Below, one piece after another: positions 35,696-47,043 of a DNA stretch of 64,000 nt. Numbering within the stretch: position 1 is the stretch's first letter; every line of letters begins with the position of its first letter. The DNA is from Phoebastria nigripes (taxonomy: Eukaryota > Chordata > Aves > Procellariiformes > Diomedeidae), in assembly GCA_035582835.1 (NCBI GenBank), contig JAYKAV010003089.1, positions 1-64,000 on the forward strand. The letters run 5' to 3'. Both the position numbers and the translations under genes were made by a program. Below the pieces are notes generated by a model. That model was not told the origin of the DNA and searched no databases. It saw only the letters and a program-made list of their open reading frames with translations.

Positions 35696-38175
35696 TATCC
35701 TACTGCTTTGAAAAGATGTTTCCTTTCACATTGCAGCAATATCTGTCATATTGTTTCCTGCACCCCAAAATATTCCCCTTGGCTTAGAGCTGAGCATGGA
35801 TGAAGAGTTCAGTATCCCCCATCCAGAGGACGCTCACTTGGACTGGTCGAATCCTTCTCCCCATCATGGCACCCACACGTTGCTCGGTCTGCCCGGACCT
35901 CCTCTCGCTCTCCTCCCCACCCTTGGCTGCTCTAACTCACTCTGAGTCACCCACACAATTAGACTTTCACCTGTGCTTAATCACTGTTCAAAGTCCTTTA
36001 ATTTGAACTGGCTGCCCTTTGCACTGCCAGGCACAGATTTACCTGTGCACAGCCAACGCCAGGCAGCTGGGCTCCTGCACCAGGCGCCGGCAGGGCTGCT
36101 TGCCTGCCTCTGTTTAAGTCGGCATTTGCCTTTACGTGCATGCGACAGTCTCCCTGTGCTGCCTTGCCCTCCCCAGGGAAGCCTGCAGTCTTCCCATGGT
36201 ATTAGGTTCTGCCTAAGGCTGGTGGTACAGCTTTGGTTTGTACCAGAAAAATTTTTCTTGTGAACTCCCATATGGTATAAATCAGTGCTTAGATACTGCG
36301 TGGATGAACACCATGAATAAATCCCCAAAATAGCATTGAATTTGACCCATTATTTTTTACACATGACCTGTTCGAGACTCAAAGCTTATATCTATTCCTT
36401 CACTAAAGTAAACATCTGCAGCATGTGAAAGTGCTGGTTTATTATAGCACTGCTCATGAGTGTTTAGACTATTGACATTTTAAATTATTTTTTAATTTAT
36501 TTTAGGAAAAATAACTGAATTTGAGAAATGAACCTCTGAAAATGAAATTAATTTTGCATGAATATATTCACATATAAAATGTCTTTGGCTTTAACGAAAT
36601 TAGTTTAATAAGGACATCTACGATTAGGTCATATATCGAGAAAAGAAAGTTGATTTACTTAATTGGCCACTAAAACTGAATGAATTGTAAGTATGATCCT
36701 GAAATACTTAAGTTCCCACTGTGTTGCTTTTTTGAGATGCAGCTAAAGAAATGCTTTCAACTGTCTATAAATCTAGCCTTCCAAATGTTGAATTTAGCTG
36801 TGAAAAACAGCTTTTCCTAGAAGGAATATGGAAGAGTTTCTGAAAGCTGAAATGAGTACCTCTCTCAGCTCCAAGTATAGAATACCACAAGCAAGCACGT
36901 TTGCTTGAGTGCTTAACGACAGCCATCTCGTTCCAAATATAAAGCCAAAGCAAGAGAAGTCTGACACATCCTTTGACACCGAGTCTGTATGAAGTGACTC
37001 AAACAGCTCTGAAATACACCCATTTCCACTCACAGGAGTTTTCACTGGTTCGCCGTGGCTGTGCACCAGCATAACCAAAAATAGATCTTAGCCCCATAAA
37101 GTCTATTTTGATTGCAAGTACCATCCTGTAAGAGGAAACAACTTGATGTGCCTTTTGAACCAAATCTTTTGCTCTACTTATGAAAAGAATGTCAGATCTA
37201 GAGTTTAATTGGTATCATTCAATCTCTCTATGGCCCTATAACTCATTGGCTTAGAATATATTAACTGGGGGAAAAAATGACCGAAAGGGCTTATAGAACT
37301 AGTTACTGGAAAATTTATTTAAAGAAACACAAGAGAAAAACTGCGTAACTTACCAAGCTTGGACTTGCAGGATTGGTTTGAATCAGAAAGTAACACAGGA
37401 TTACAGAAATCAAAAAGATTTATCTTAGTATAATGTATTTTTAACCATAAATAGGGGATACACTAATAAAGATTAATAATTTTCAGAAGAAAATACTATT
37501 AACACAATTGAAAACAAGACATACAGGTGAATTCTGGCACAGGTGCTATTTTTAGCCTGGGCCAGATAATGCTGTCTTCCTTCTTATGAAGAGGAGCCTA
37601 CACGGTGGATGATACTACAAACCAGGTACCGGTCCAGTCGTGTGCTCCTGCTTGCCTGATGCCAGCCCTCACTTGGTACCCACCCAGCCCGTGAGGGTGG
37701 GTGTGGAGCATGCCTCCAGGCACTCACACACACACACAGAGCTAGAGGCTGCCTGCCTGCCAGCATCCCTAGCACTGTGTGCATCATCACAATGTGTCAC
37801 ACGCTGCACAGTTTCTCTGATGCTGGTGAGAAATCCTGTCACCAGGACAGACGACTCAGGACCTCATGAATGCGTCTTGAAACCATCACTACAGACGTTA
37901 GGTCTTCTGTGAGGGAAGAACATGCTTGGGACTAGCTCTATTTCCACTGCCCAGCGGCAAAATGCATGATTTCTGAGCCTACATGGCATAAGCATCGTTC
38001 CTTTGGATGGGTCTGCTCAAGTCCCCATGCACTTCCCTCTCCCACAGCCCATCCTTTTCCCTAGCCTACTTTCAAAAGTTGTGCAATCTCACAAATCCAC
38101 AGGCTGTTTCTTTTCTTCCCCATACCTCATGCCACCTATGTGCTTTCCTACCACATCCTGCCTCTGCGGTCCTTC
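35696..38175. other. Unique DNA, no gene seen
   Basis: A GC-richer part lies at 35,830-36,190, the rest is AT-rich. A short (CA)n run sits at 37,724-37,738. The longest chance frame is 115 codons (minus, 35,981-36,328) with no domain. Confidence 0.55.
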
Positions 38176-39474
38176 TGTAGGATGGCAAGACTGGTGGTGA
38201 AGGAAATGGTAACGCCAAGGCCCCAGTAAGGTCTTGAAGGGCAAGAGGTCACAGATGATTCTGACAGGACAAATTTATTAATTCCTTCAGGAACATTACA
38301 AAACTGACCATTTGTGGCCTACACCAAGAGACAAGCAATAAAGAAACCTTATGGCAACATGCACATTACAAGCCATCACAGCAAAGTAACAGCAACAAGA
38401 TAAGGCCAGAAGAGGCCAATGCCATCCCCTTAGGAATCTAGGAAATAAATGTTTTCTAGATCAATAAACCCCACCACCTTTCCCTGAGGAGTCCAGGATA
38501 TAAAATGAAATGTTTTCAGGGCTAGGAGAGGCTGCATATTGTCTACTACTGCAGAACAAGTCAATAACATGAACTTACATGAGTAGTGTCAATTTGCCTT
38601 TAATAGGTCAGATAAAATCAAACAGAGGCTCCTCACCTTTACCCAAGATCAAACAAATCAAATAGAGGGCTCTTAGCCCTTGTTTAAATCCAAAGAAATC
38701 AAACAGAAAAGGTTTCCAGCCTTTTTTAGTTTGCAGATCCCTCTACAGGTTTCCCATGGCTCTGTATAGCAATGTAAGATGCCTGGCAATAGCACTACTT
38801 CCCTTAGTTACCTATCAAAGCCAAACAGAAGTTACCCAGGGACCATGGACCCTTACCATTGGCAGGTCTCACCCCTGTCCAAGTCCAGAGAAATCAAACA
38901 CAGGAGTTTCTAGTCCCGGATTCTCCTCCAACTTTTTCTAACAGATGTAGCTGGCACAAAATTTCCCTTTTCCAGTGTCCTAGGCAGGGCTGGAGCAAGG
39001 CTCAGTGGGCTGATGTGATGTTGGGCAAGGTTCATCCTCCTTGGTGGTGTGCTGTCGGCCAGCTCGCTCTGCCATGGATGTCAGAGATGCTCACATCCCA
39101 TCAGAAAAAGGCCTGTGGCTAAGGAGGGTTGATTCAATTCTTCATCTTAAAGTGAATATCCTCATGCTTTTTTAGTGTCTTCTCGCCCTGGTCAGCCATT
39201 GCTGCTAGCCACAACCCCTAAGTTTCTACACCATGGCACCTGATCAAGTGGCTAACCCCCAAGTGCACTTCTGCATGAAACCCCTCAAGAGGCAAACTAA
39301 CATGCCAGTCTCCCATAACTGAAGGAGCTCCCCCATATACGAGGCAGGGCGACAGAATTTCCCTCCTATGAGACGACTGTTCTGCCCAACAGTATGGTTT
39401 TGAGCCCTGAAGGGTNGTCAGTATAAGGGTATATGGGGCAGGGGAGGAGGCTAGAAAGCCAGCCCCCTGCTACA
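38176..39474 (-). mobile_element. Solo-LTR-like element, about 1.3 kb
   Basis: The block begins TGTAGGATGG and ends CCTGCTACA, so its ends form a TGTAG...CTACA inverted pair typical of retroviral-type LTRs. Read on the minus strand, an AATAAA signal (38,279-38,274) lies about 100 bp before the 3' end and is followed by a T/G-rich stretch, as expected for an R-U5 end. No internal gag or pol coding sequence, primer-binding site or second LTR was seen, so a solo LTR is the best reading. A clear target-site duplication is missing (CCTTC on one side, CCCAG on the other), and at 1.3 kb it is long for an LTR. The opposite orientation is not excluded, since AATAAA words also occur on the plus strand. 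One unresolved base at 39416. Confidence 0.5.
38614..38931. repeat. Degenerate 40-41-bp tandem repeat inside the LTR-like element
   Basis: Three adjacent units start with AAATCAAACAGAGG, AAATCAAATAGAGG and AAATCAAACAGAAAAGG at 38,614/38,655/38,696 (spacing 41 and 41). A further unit starts at 38,891 (AAATCAAACACAGGAG), about five periods on. A partial one starts near 38,819 (AGCCAAACAGAAG), and the part before 38,891 (GTCTCACCCCTGTCCAAG) also fits. Tandem repeats of this size are known in the U3 part of some LTRs, where they may act as enhancer units; the role here is inference. Confidence 0.75.
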
Positions 39475-42082
39475 CCCAGGTTTCCTCACTGAGGGAGTCA
39501 GTTGGCTCACGCTGGATGAGCTAAAATTGCAGACATGCAAAACAATCAGTGATTATGGACTAAAGCAGGAGTTTGATGCTTGACGCAAGAAAAGATGTGT
39601 TAATTGAAGATGTTGACTAAAACTGTGACCTCCCCCATCGCAGCTCTGCATGCCAGACATAGCAACAGGAGCATTTCCCAGGAACCAAAAGGGCTATTTC
39701 ACAGTTCAGCATTGAAGCAGGTCTTGTCACGGCCTCTGAGTGCCCAGCCATGGATCCCTGGGTCAGGCATAGAAAAGCATCCAGTATTTATTCTCCTGTT
39801 TAGAAGGAAATGAAGTGTTTCATTTTTCTTAAGGAGATCTGCCACTGTAAATGGAGTATTACCATGCTACTCCAAAACCNTAGGTGTGACAGAGGAGAAA
39901 GGAGTGGCCTTCTTGGTCATTCTCAAAAGAGACATGTCACTGCAGGAAGGATGGGTTCTCCAAGCAGGAGCAATTCATAAACAGTGGAGTTGCTTTTAAG
40001 TATCCATCAGTGATGTACTTTCTTTGTCACTCAATTGTACTATTCACTATAATTCACAGATGATTTTTTTTCCCAGCAGGATTAAAGAGTGGACTTAAAG
40101 TACTAGGGATTCTCTTCAAAACAAAGGAATACATTCGGATGATGTGATACATGTTATTAAAAGGTTTAAATCAAAATAGAACGGTAAATTTTATTTTGAA
40201 GTGTATGACTTGGAGAAATCTTATTCTAGTAGGTGATTTTATTTGACTTTTTGTCCCATACGGAATGAATATATTTTGGAAATGTCTGCAGTTCTCACAA
40301 AATACAGACATTCCAGGGTCAGGCTGTCTGGTCCCAGAGCTGCTGTGGTCTCTGCTCACCATGAGATGGGACTAGAGAGTCCCTGACACAGCATCGGTCT
40401 GGGAGCCTTATGTACTGAATGCTTAAACGCAAACAACACTTTTTCTAAATCCCTTTCTAATCCCGCTCTGATGAGTATGAGCAGTAAGAATTCTAGCTCA
40501 CCCTATCCAGACTTACAGATATTTTCTTCATGTTAAGCAAAGAACATGCCCTAGGAATGAGCCTGCTCCTGTGTACTTTATTTAAGCTATTTCCCATTAA
40601 ACCAGTTCAGTTGACAAGTGCAGAGTGATAAGTCTAACATTACGTGACACGCAAATCAAATCATTTTGTTGCAATCACCAGCTCTTTTGAATTAATACTT
40701 TGTCAGTGTTTTTCTGCTGGAAAGATCTTTCCTTTTTTATTTTAAAATCTTTGCTTAAATCAAAAGACAAATTAATCCAGGATTTTTAGTCAGTAGCAGC
40801 CACCACTACAGGTCACACCTTAAAAAGTAACAGAGAACAACAACAGGGAGGAGAGCTCAGTCAAATTATTAATGTTTCCTTGTGAGAAGGAATACAAACC
40901 TAGTAATAGAGTCAGTTATTTCTTGGAAGTAGGATTGTCCAAAAATCATTAGCCTGAATGTATCACTGAAAACTGCTGCAGGAGTGATGGTTTCCTTCAC
41001 AAGCTAATTTTACAGAAGTGACTATCAGTTTGAACTAACCAAGCTACCTATACCTGGACCCAAGAAGAGCAGAAAGTCTTAGGTTCTAGATTTTGCTGGT
41101 TTAAAATCCTTCAGATCAGTGATTTCTCATCTCTCTCAAGCTATGGAGCACTGCCAACATTCAACATTTCTCAGGGAGCTTCAAGATGTTGACAGGAGTC
41201 TGCGGAACTTCAAAACTGAACTTCAGTTGCAGACCAGTTTTTATGGCCTTCTGCCTCTCACCCTGTAGCCACCGCTCTGAGCTCTTAGTATCCATTATAA
41301 AAGTGGCAGAGAGAAGAGAACTGTTGGTTTTCTGTCAAGCTAGCCAAGATGATTTCTGTATCTATAAGGGTTGACAAATGAACAAAGCATGAAGGTAAAC
41401 AATAAAAAGGCATTCCCACAGATGTATGAAAGGATAAGGTATGCTGGCTGAGACTGAAGTCCTGATAAGCTGAGGTAACATTTTCTGAAAAACTTCTCTC
41501 TCTCTCGTTAATTCACACACATCTGGGACTCATCTCAGCGAGAGTAGCAGAACATTTCATTTATTTAAAAAAATGAGTTTAATTGCAAAAATATTGATAT
41601 GGTTCTATATTTGCCCCAGTGAGTGCACAAGGAAATGATGGGCACTTTTAAAAGCAATGAAGAGGAAACTGGGCTTGCAGGATTTTCCTGTTAGTCACGC
41701 ATCTGTTTTTACCAATCCCATGATGTTTCCAGGTGTTTGGCTGAGTTGTTTGCTTGGCCATACGGATGCCTAACATATGTCAAATGACCTGATTATGCTT
41801 CTTTAAGGAAACCTGCCTGCAGAGCCATGGCTGCAGCTCTTCATGCCCTGCTGCTGCAGCTACGTGGGATTACAGACAGCTCTTTATTATCCGTGACTCA
41901 CATCATGATGGGCTAATTGTACAAATGCAGCCAGTGTATTATGTGGCGCATGTGGATCCAGCTCAACACTCCTTTGTTCTGTGCTCGCTGCCAGGGCTGT
42001 TGTCCCATCTCTTGGGTGGTCAGCATTGCATACAAATACCTTGCTTTTTGCCACAAACTCTGCAGTTGAATTGCTAAATGTG
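39475..42082. other. Unique AT-rich DNA, no gene seen
   Basis: Only short chance frames (up to 69 codons until about 41,900). One unresolved base at 39880. Nothing else supportable. Confidence 0.55.
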
Positions 42083-42150
42083 AGTGCTGAAATCCCAGTT
42101 CCTTATAAGTCAATGGGAGTTTTGTTACCACTTTCAGTGTGGTCAGGTGC
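42083..42150. repeat. Ancient amniote repeat fragment (AAGTCAATGGGAGTTTTG type)
   Basis: GCTGAAATCCCAGTTCC leads into AAGTCAATGGGAGTTTTG and then CCACTTTCAGTGTGGTCAGG. This matches the centre of a palindromic repeat in which AAGTCAATGGGAGTTTTGCC is flanked by copies of a CTTCARTGGGGCCAGGATTT-like block. It is common in bird, turtle and crocodile DNA as I recall. Moderate divergence. Confidence 0.6.
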
Positions 42151-42739
42151 TTGTGTGCTGCTGGATGCTTGTACCTTATCGGGCAATAGTAGATTTCTAA
42201 ATGTTGCTGTTTGTCAGCTGTCATTTTCTGGAAGTATCAGTCTTTGTATTTGTGTAACTGTTATTACCACCTTGAGCATCATTTCTCCATTTCAGAGACC
42301 TGCAGGTTGGTCACTGAGACTTCACAGCATTTGAGAGAACAGGAATGGATTTTTACAAGCAGCAGAGCACCTGAGGGGCTTGGGAGGGGAAATGCGGCCA
42401 GAGGGACCAGGAACAGACTTGATTTATTAATGGGTAATGTGCTTTGTTCACTGCCTGGTGGTCTTTAACAGAGTCCCTGGAATCACAGACAGTCCCTGGA
42501 GTAAGTTATTTTTTAAAAAGGCACCATTTATTTTCAGTAAAGCTACAAAGAGTTGCTGTAGGGCCTTGGGGTCCCATTTTCCCAGTGACAGTAGTGATGT
42601 TGTCCAATTAAAGTGGGCAAGTAGAGCACTTAAGAGAAATTTTAGTTCTTTTTTTAACAAATTATTATATGCCCATATTAAAGCTGAGTCTTATTACTTT
42701 CAAATCAAGCATATGCTTTATATATATAAAGCTGCAGCA
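42151..42739. other. Unique DNA, no gene seen
   Basis: A 157-codon plus-strand frame begins at 42,437 and runs into the GC-rich segment to 42,910. It has no recognised domain and its second half reflects GC-rich composition, so it is treated as chance. Confidence 0.5.
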
Positions 42740-43560
42740 TCCCGCTACGCGTATCGGCCAGTCCCCAGGGAGATGCCCAATGCCTGGGGAAGGGGCTGCC
42801 TTGCTGCCCCCCCATCCTGCCCAGCTCCTTGGCTGGGGAGTGGGACAGCCCTGGCTGCGAGGTCCTGTCCTGCTGCCCTGGGAAGTCCCCGTGGTCCCAG
42901 CCCCCAGTGAGCTGCTCTGCCACGGGCAGAGCACCAGGGAAAAAAAACTCCCAATAACCAGCTGTCCATCATTGTCCCATGCCCAGCATTTCCAGACCAG
43001 CTTTCTAGCAGTTGAGGTATGATGAGACCCACGTGCAGCTCAGTGAGGCCAAGAAAAGCACACTGAAAGGAGAGGAGGACCCACTACTCTGGAATGGCCA
43101 ACGTATTGTACAAAACATCACGTTCCCAGCACCGCTGCTGACTCCTGAAGNGTGACTAGATCCTCAACAAATCAAAGCAGGAAACAGGCATGGGGAAAAT
43201 GCCGCCCAGGAAACAGCAAAAAGGGTTGGAGGCATCTCCCATCTGAGGCAGGAGGTGGCATATGCCCTTCCATCGGTGGTGTCCAAACTCACCCACGCAC
43301 AGCTACCTCATTACCCATCCCAGGGACAACAGCAGGATCCCAGCCACAGGACACTGTCATGCTTAAAGCGGGATGGCTAAGGGCAGCATTCCCAAATCAG
43401 CAGAGCCATCCAGAGAAGTGCCACAGAGCTGGAGGATGGGGAGAAAGCCCTTCAGCTCCAGCCCTGCACTGGGCAGGAGCCACATTGTCCTTCACGAGCG
43501 CTTGTCCAGCCCCTTCTCAAAGGAGATTTCACAGCACCCAGAGATAGCCCATGTGGGTGT
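42740..43560. other. GC-rich segment
   Basis: About 0.8 kb of elevated G+C in AT-rich surroundings. It opens with CGCTACGCGTATCGG (four CpGs in 15 bases) and then runs as C/G-rich, CpG-poor sequence. Overlapping frames on both strands (up to 131 codons) show no domain. It could be an exon of a non-coding RNA or merely an isochore fluctuation; the sequence does not decide. One unresolved base at 43151. Confidence 0.45.
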
Positions 43561-45886
43561 TTCACTGCCATGACTGATATCTGCAATGAGTTATCTAGTG
43601 CCAGGTGGTATTTACAGATGAATTAAGAAAATTATGGATTAATTAAACCACCTTACTCATCTCTTCTCTTTCTCCTTCCATAACTTGGATAACAAGCGAA
43701 GAGAGAAGAATTAGTCTTGGTCCTTTATTATCGCTTATCTTGAGCAGAGCCTTTTGCAAAGATTCAGAAGGACAGCCATCTTTCAGATGTAGGGCTATTG
43801 AACAATATTGTCCACTTTAGCTTCACAGGTTTTCAACCTTGTTTTAAATGGTGGTAGCACTCTGACAAAGCTTCTGTGAATGCTATAAAACATGGATTTG
43901 TTAGACGGGGAAATAAAATATTTAGCATTCCTTTCTCTTTGCTAACAAATCACAGTAAGAAGGAAAAAGCAAGCATTATATTCTCAAAACTCAGACAGAA
44001 ATAAACCTCCATGAGAAAATCTCAGAAAACTCCAAAAAAATTCCACTTGGGGCATTAAAAAATCTGACAAATTACCAGGATTGCAGTGCACATTTTGTTT
44101 TCATGCTTCTAAAGAATACCTATTGTTCAAGTTTATCAAGGGACTAGACCCTTCTCAAAGGCATGGACAATCTCTGAAGGAGTGTTACGCAGCACACCAG
44201 AAAGACTAGGGTCTAATATCAGTACAGAGGAGTAAAAAGAGACTGATTCTAGTCACTGGCTCCTCAAGCCTTACATCTTACAGTATGATAATTTATCACT
44301 CACAAAACAACAGGACCTCATTATGGCTTTTCACACCAAGTCAGCACTGGGGAGTGATGTAGAGGAACAGCCTTCTCGCTCAGCCACTGATGCCAGTGCG
44401 AGGAAAGTGCATGTGATCCATCCTAGAGCTGCTGAACTCCAGTGGTGACCAGTAGTGATAAAGTATGGCCCTGCTCTCACATCTTTCTTCATTAGGAAGT
44501 AGACAGGAGTGCTAATAAACAATGCTGTCCTGCTGTTTCATGTAGCTGTTCTGGACCCTCACAAGAGGCATAACCCAACAGGCAGAGCTTTCCTCCCCGG
44601 GACCCCGACCCAAAGACCGAGTCAGTTAGGGAGAAGAATTCAAATGACTGCAGTGAGTCCTAAATCACAGGCAGGTGTGCTCAGACACTAGGACTTCACC
44701 TCTTCTGGCTAGGCATGAATCTGGGAAAGGTAAGCTGGACATTAGCCTTTCTTAATGACTGGTTCTCTCCCAGCTGACGTACAGAACGACCTCACAGCCT
44801 TACACTGTTACTGCCAACAGAGGGAATACAGCAATGAAAGGGGAAGGAATGAGTTAAATCTTTTTTCCACATAGGACTAAAAAGCCAAGTGGTAAACTCT
44901 TAGCTTAATCCTCTCTCTACCACAAAACCAGTCAGCCAGCCACAGTTTTGGAGTCCTTTTACCTTTGTGATAAAACAGCAGTTGTTTTTTTGGCACTTGC
45001 CAAAAAGATATTGCTACCCTCTACACCCTCTTCACAAATTAAGTCTTCATTTACAGCAAAAAAGACTCTGACTGTGCCTGTGGTAATAAACGGGGTTTTC
45101 TGCATCATTAATGTCTCCTTCTAACAGATTGCCTCAACTACCAGGTAACAGCTCAGGCCAGGAGAGGCAACAGTAATACTCATATAGAGTCATAGATTTC
45201 TTCTTCATTCCCTTATATTTATTCATGATTGTGGAGTTTTTCCATATTAATCCCAAATCTGTACATGTTTTACTTTGAACTTTGTCAGAAAAAAAGACAG
45301 CACATCAGAAAAAGAGAATAAAAGACATAAGCAAATAATGAGCTTCATTAAAAAATAAAAAAAAGAGAACTGAGGCAAGATGGAAATAAAACTGTGTGCT
45401 GGACCATGTTATTTAAAAAGTCCTAAGAGAGCAAAAACTGTTAATTTGGCAGTAAATCTCAGTGAATCTGAATAGTAAATAAGTTTTAGATAACACTAAT
45501 TACGAAGATGCTTCAAATGCTACTGCTGCAGCTGCCAAAACACCTTCTACAGCTCTATTCTGTGACATTTTTATCAAGCATTTGAAATGAATAGCAGCAT
45601 TTTAACAGGCTGACTTCAACGTTCATGTGGCTATATTTAAACATATTTTGTCAAGCTTCATTCCTATAGAAAGTCAAGAATACTACAGATTTCTGAGTGA
45701 GAAAATGGAACGCATAACAAAAATCATAATCACTGCAGAAAATAAAGACATTTTTATTAAAAGATACTTGGTCAACAAAGATCCACTGAGATATGAGCAC
45801 ACAGGCATATTTTTATAATTCTTGGCCTAAAGAATATCTGCCAGGTTAAAATATTCTACCTGAACACATGTGAAATAGAAAGGTCA
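43561..45886. other. Unique AT-rich DNA, no gene seen
   Basis: No recognisable coding or repeat structure. A-rich patches occur near 45,290-45,370. Confidence 0.55.
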
Positions 45887-46924
45887 TTGCAAAAATCCAT
45901 CTGGGCAACTGGGGGCAATTCCAACTGTGGGATGAGCAGTTTCACGGTGCACTGGGTGAAGAACCAGCTGGATGGCAGGGCTCAGAGGGTTGTAGTGAAT
46001 GAGGCTACATCTGGCTGGCAAACAGTCACCAGCAGTGTTCCTCAAGGCCCAATTCTAGAGCCAGTCCTGTTCAATATATTTATCATTTATCAATGATCTG
46101 GAGGCAGGAGTTGAATGCACCGTTAGCGAGTTTGCTGATGATACCAACCTGGGAGGTGCTGTTGACTCTCTTGAGGGACAAGAGGCCTTGCAGAGGGATC
46201 TAGCTGGATTGGAGCACTGGGAAATGATTAATGGGATGAAATTTAACAAGTTGAAATGCCGGATTCTGCACCTGGGACGGAGTAACGCTGGGCACAAGTA
46301 TAAACTGGGAGAGGAGTGGCTGGAGAGCAGCCCTGCAGAAAGGGACCTGGTCGACAGCCCGCTCAATAGGAGTCAGCAGCGTGCCCTGGCAGCCAAGAGG
46401 GCAAACCGCATCCTGGGGTGCATCAAACACAGCACAACCAGCCGGTCAAAAGAGGTGATTACCCTGCTGCATTCAGCGTTGGTGCGGCCTCACCTTGAGT
46501 ACTGTGTGCAGTTCTGGGCCCCCAACTTAAGAAGGATGTGAAGGTCCTTGAATGCGTCCAGAGGAGGGCAACACAGCTGGTGAAAGGGCTGGAAGGCATG
46601 TCCTATGAGGAGTGGCTGAGGACTCTGGGTTTGTCTAGTTTGGAGAGGAGGAGGCTGAGGGGCGACCTCATTGCTCTCTACAGCTTCCTGAGGAGGGCAA
46701 GTGGAGAGGGAGGTGCTGATCTCTTCTCCCTGGGATCCAGTGACAGGATGCGTGGGAATGGTTCAAAGCTGTATCAGGGGAGGTTTAGACTGGACACGAG
46801 GAAGCATTTCTTTACCGAGAGGGGGGTCAAACACTGGAACAGGCTTCCCTGAGAGGTGGCTGATGCCTGGAACCTGTCAGTGTTTAAGAGGCATTTGGAC
46901 AATGTCCTTAATAACATGCTTTAA
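45887..46924 (+). pseudogene. CR1 ORF2 reverse transcriptase remnant (copy D), multiply broken
   Basis: The order is VPQGPILEPVLFN, FADD (46,131-46,142), [60 protein letters not shown]. There are three breaks. First, a 7-bp tandem duplication of ATTTATC (46,078-46,091) shifts the frame inside the FIND segment. Second, a one-base loss near 46,525-46,535 shifts it again after FWAPN. Third, TGA at 46,850-46,852 replaces the expected CGA arginine after NRLP, a typical CpG decay change. The frame beyond that TGA stays in phase to a natural stop at 46,922-46,924. A short in-frame loss of about three residues is also likely in the ERDL-VDS segment. Confidence 0.88.
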
Positions 46925-46989
46925 CTTGGTCAGCCCTGAAGTGGTCAGGCAGTTGGACTAGATGATCGTTGTAGGTCCCTTCCAACTGA

Positions 46990-47043
46990 ACTGTTCTATT
47001 CTATTCCATTCTATTCTAGTCCAGTCTAGTCTAGTCTATACTA
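46990..47043. repeat. Decayed CR1 octamer tail / TTCTA-TCTAG microsatellite
   Basis: Runs of TATTC, then of TCTAG with AGTCC variants, directly after the CR1 3' UTR. It is longer than the tails of copies A-C, so secondary expansion after insertion is likely. Confidence 0.8.

Larger units (their letters stand above)
45887..47043 (+). mobile_element. CR1 LINE copy D, older subfamily, 5'-truncated
   Basis: Plus-strand CR1 copy of a different subfamily from A, B and C. It encodes CHWVKNQLDGRAQRVVVN-like, FADDTNLGG and [17 protein letters not shown] blocks. It then ends with the CR1 3' UTR core (GTTGTAGGTCCCTTCCAACTG) and a long decayed tail of TTCTA/TCTAG words (46,990-47,043), the remnant of the octamer tail. 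Roughly 1.15 kb. Multiple frame breaks show it is older than the other three. The left edge is approximate. Confidence 0.9.

Noticed and set aside
38176..39474. A full endogenous retrovirus
   Set aside because: No gag, pol or env coding sequence and no second LTR within the window; at most a solo LTR.
42437..42910. 157-codon plus-strand frame
   Set aside because: No recognised domain; the second half follows GC-rich composition, and other frames over the same bases are equally open.
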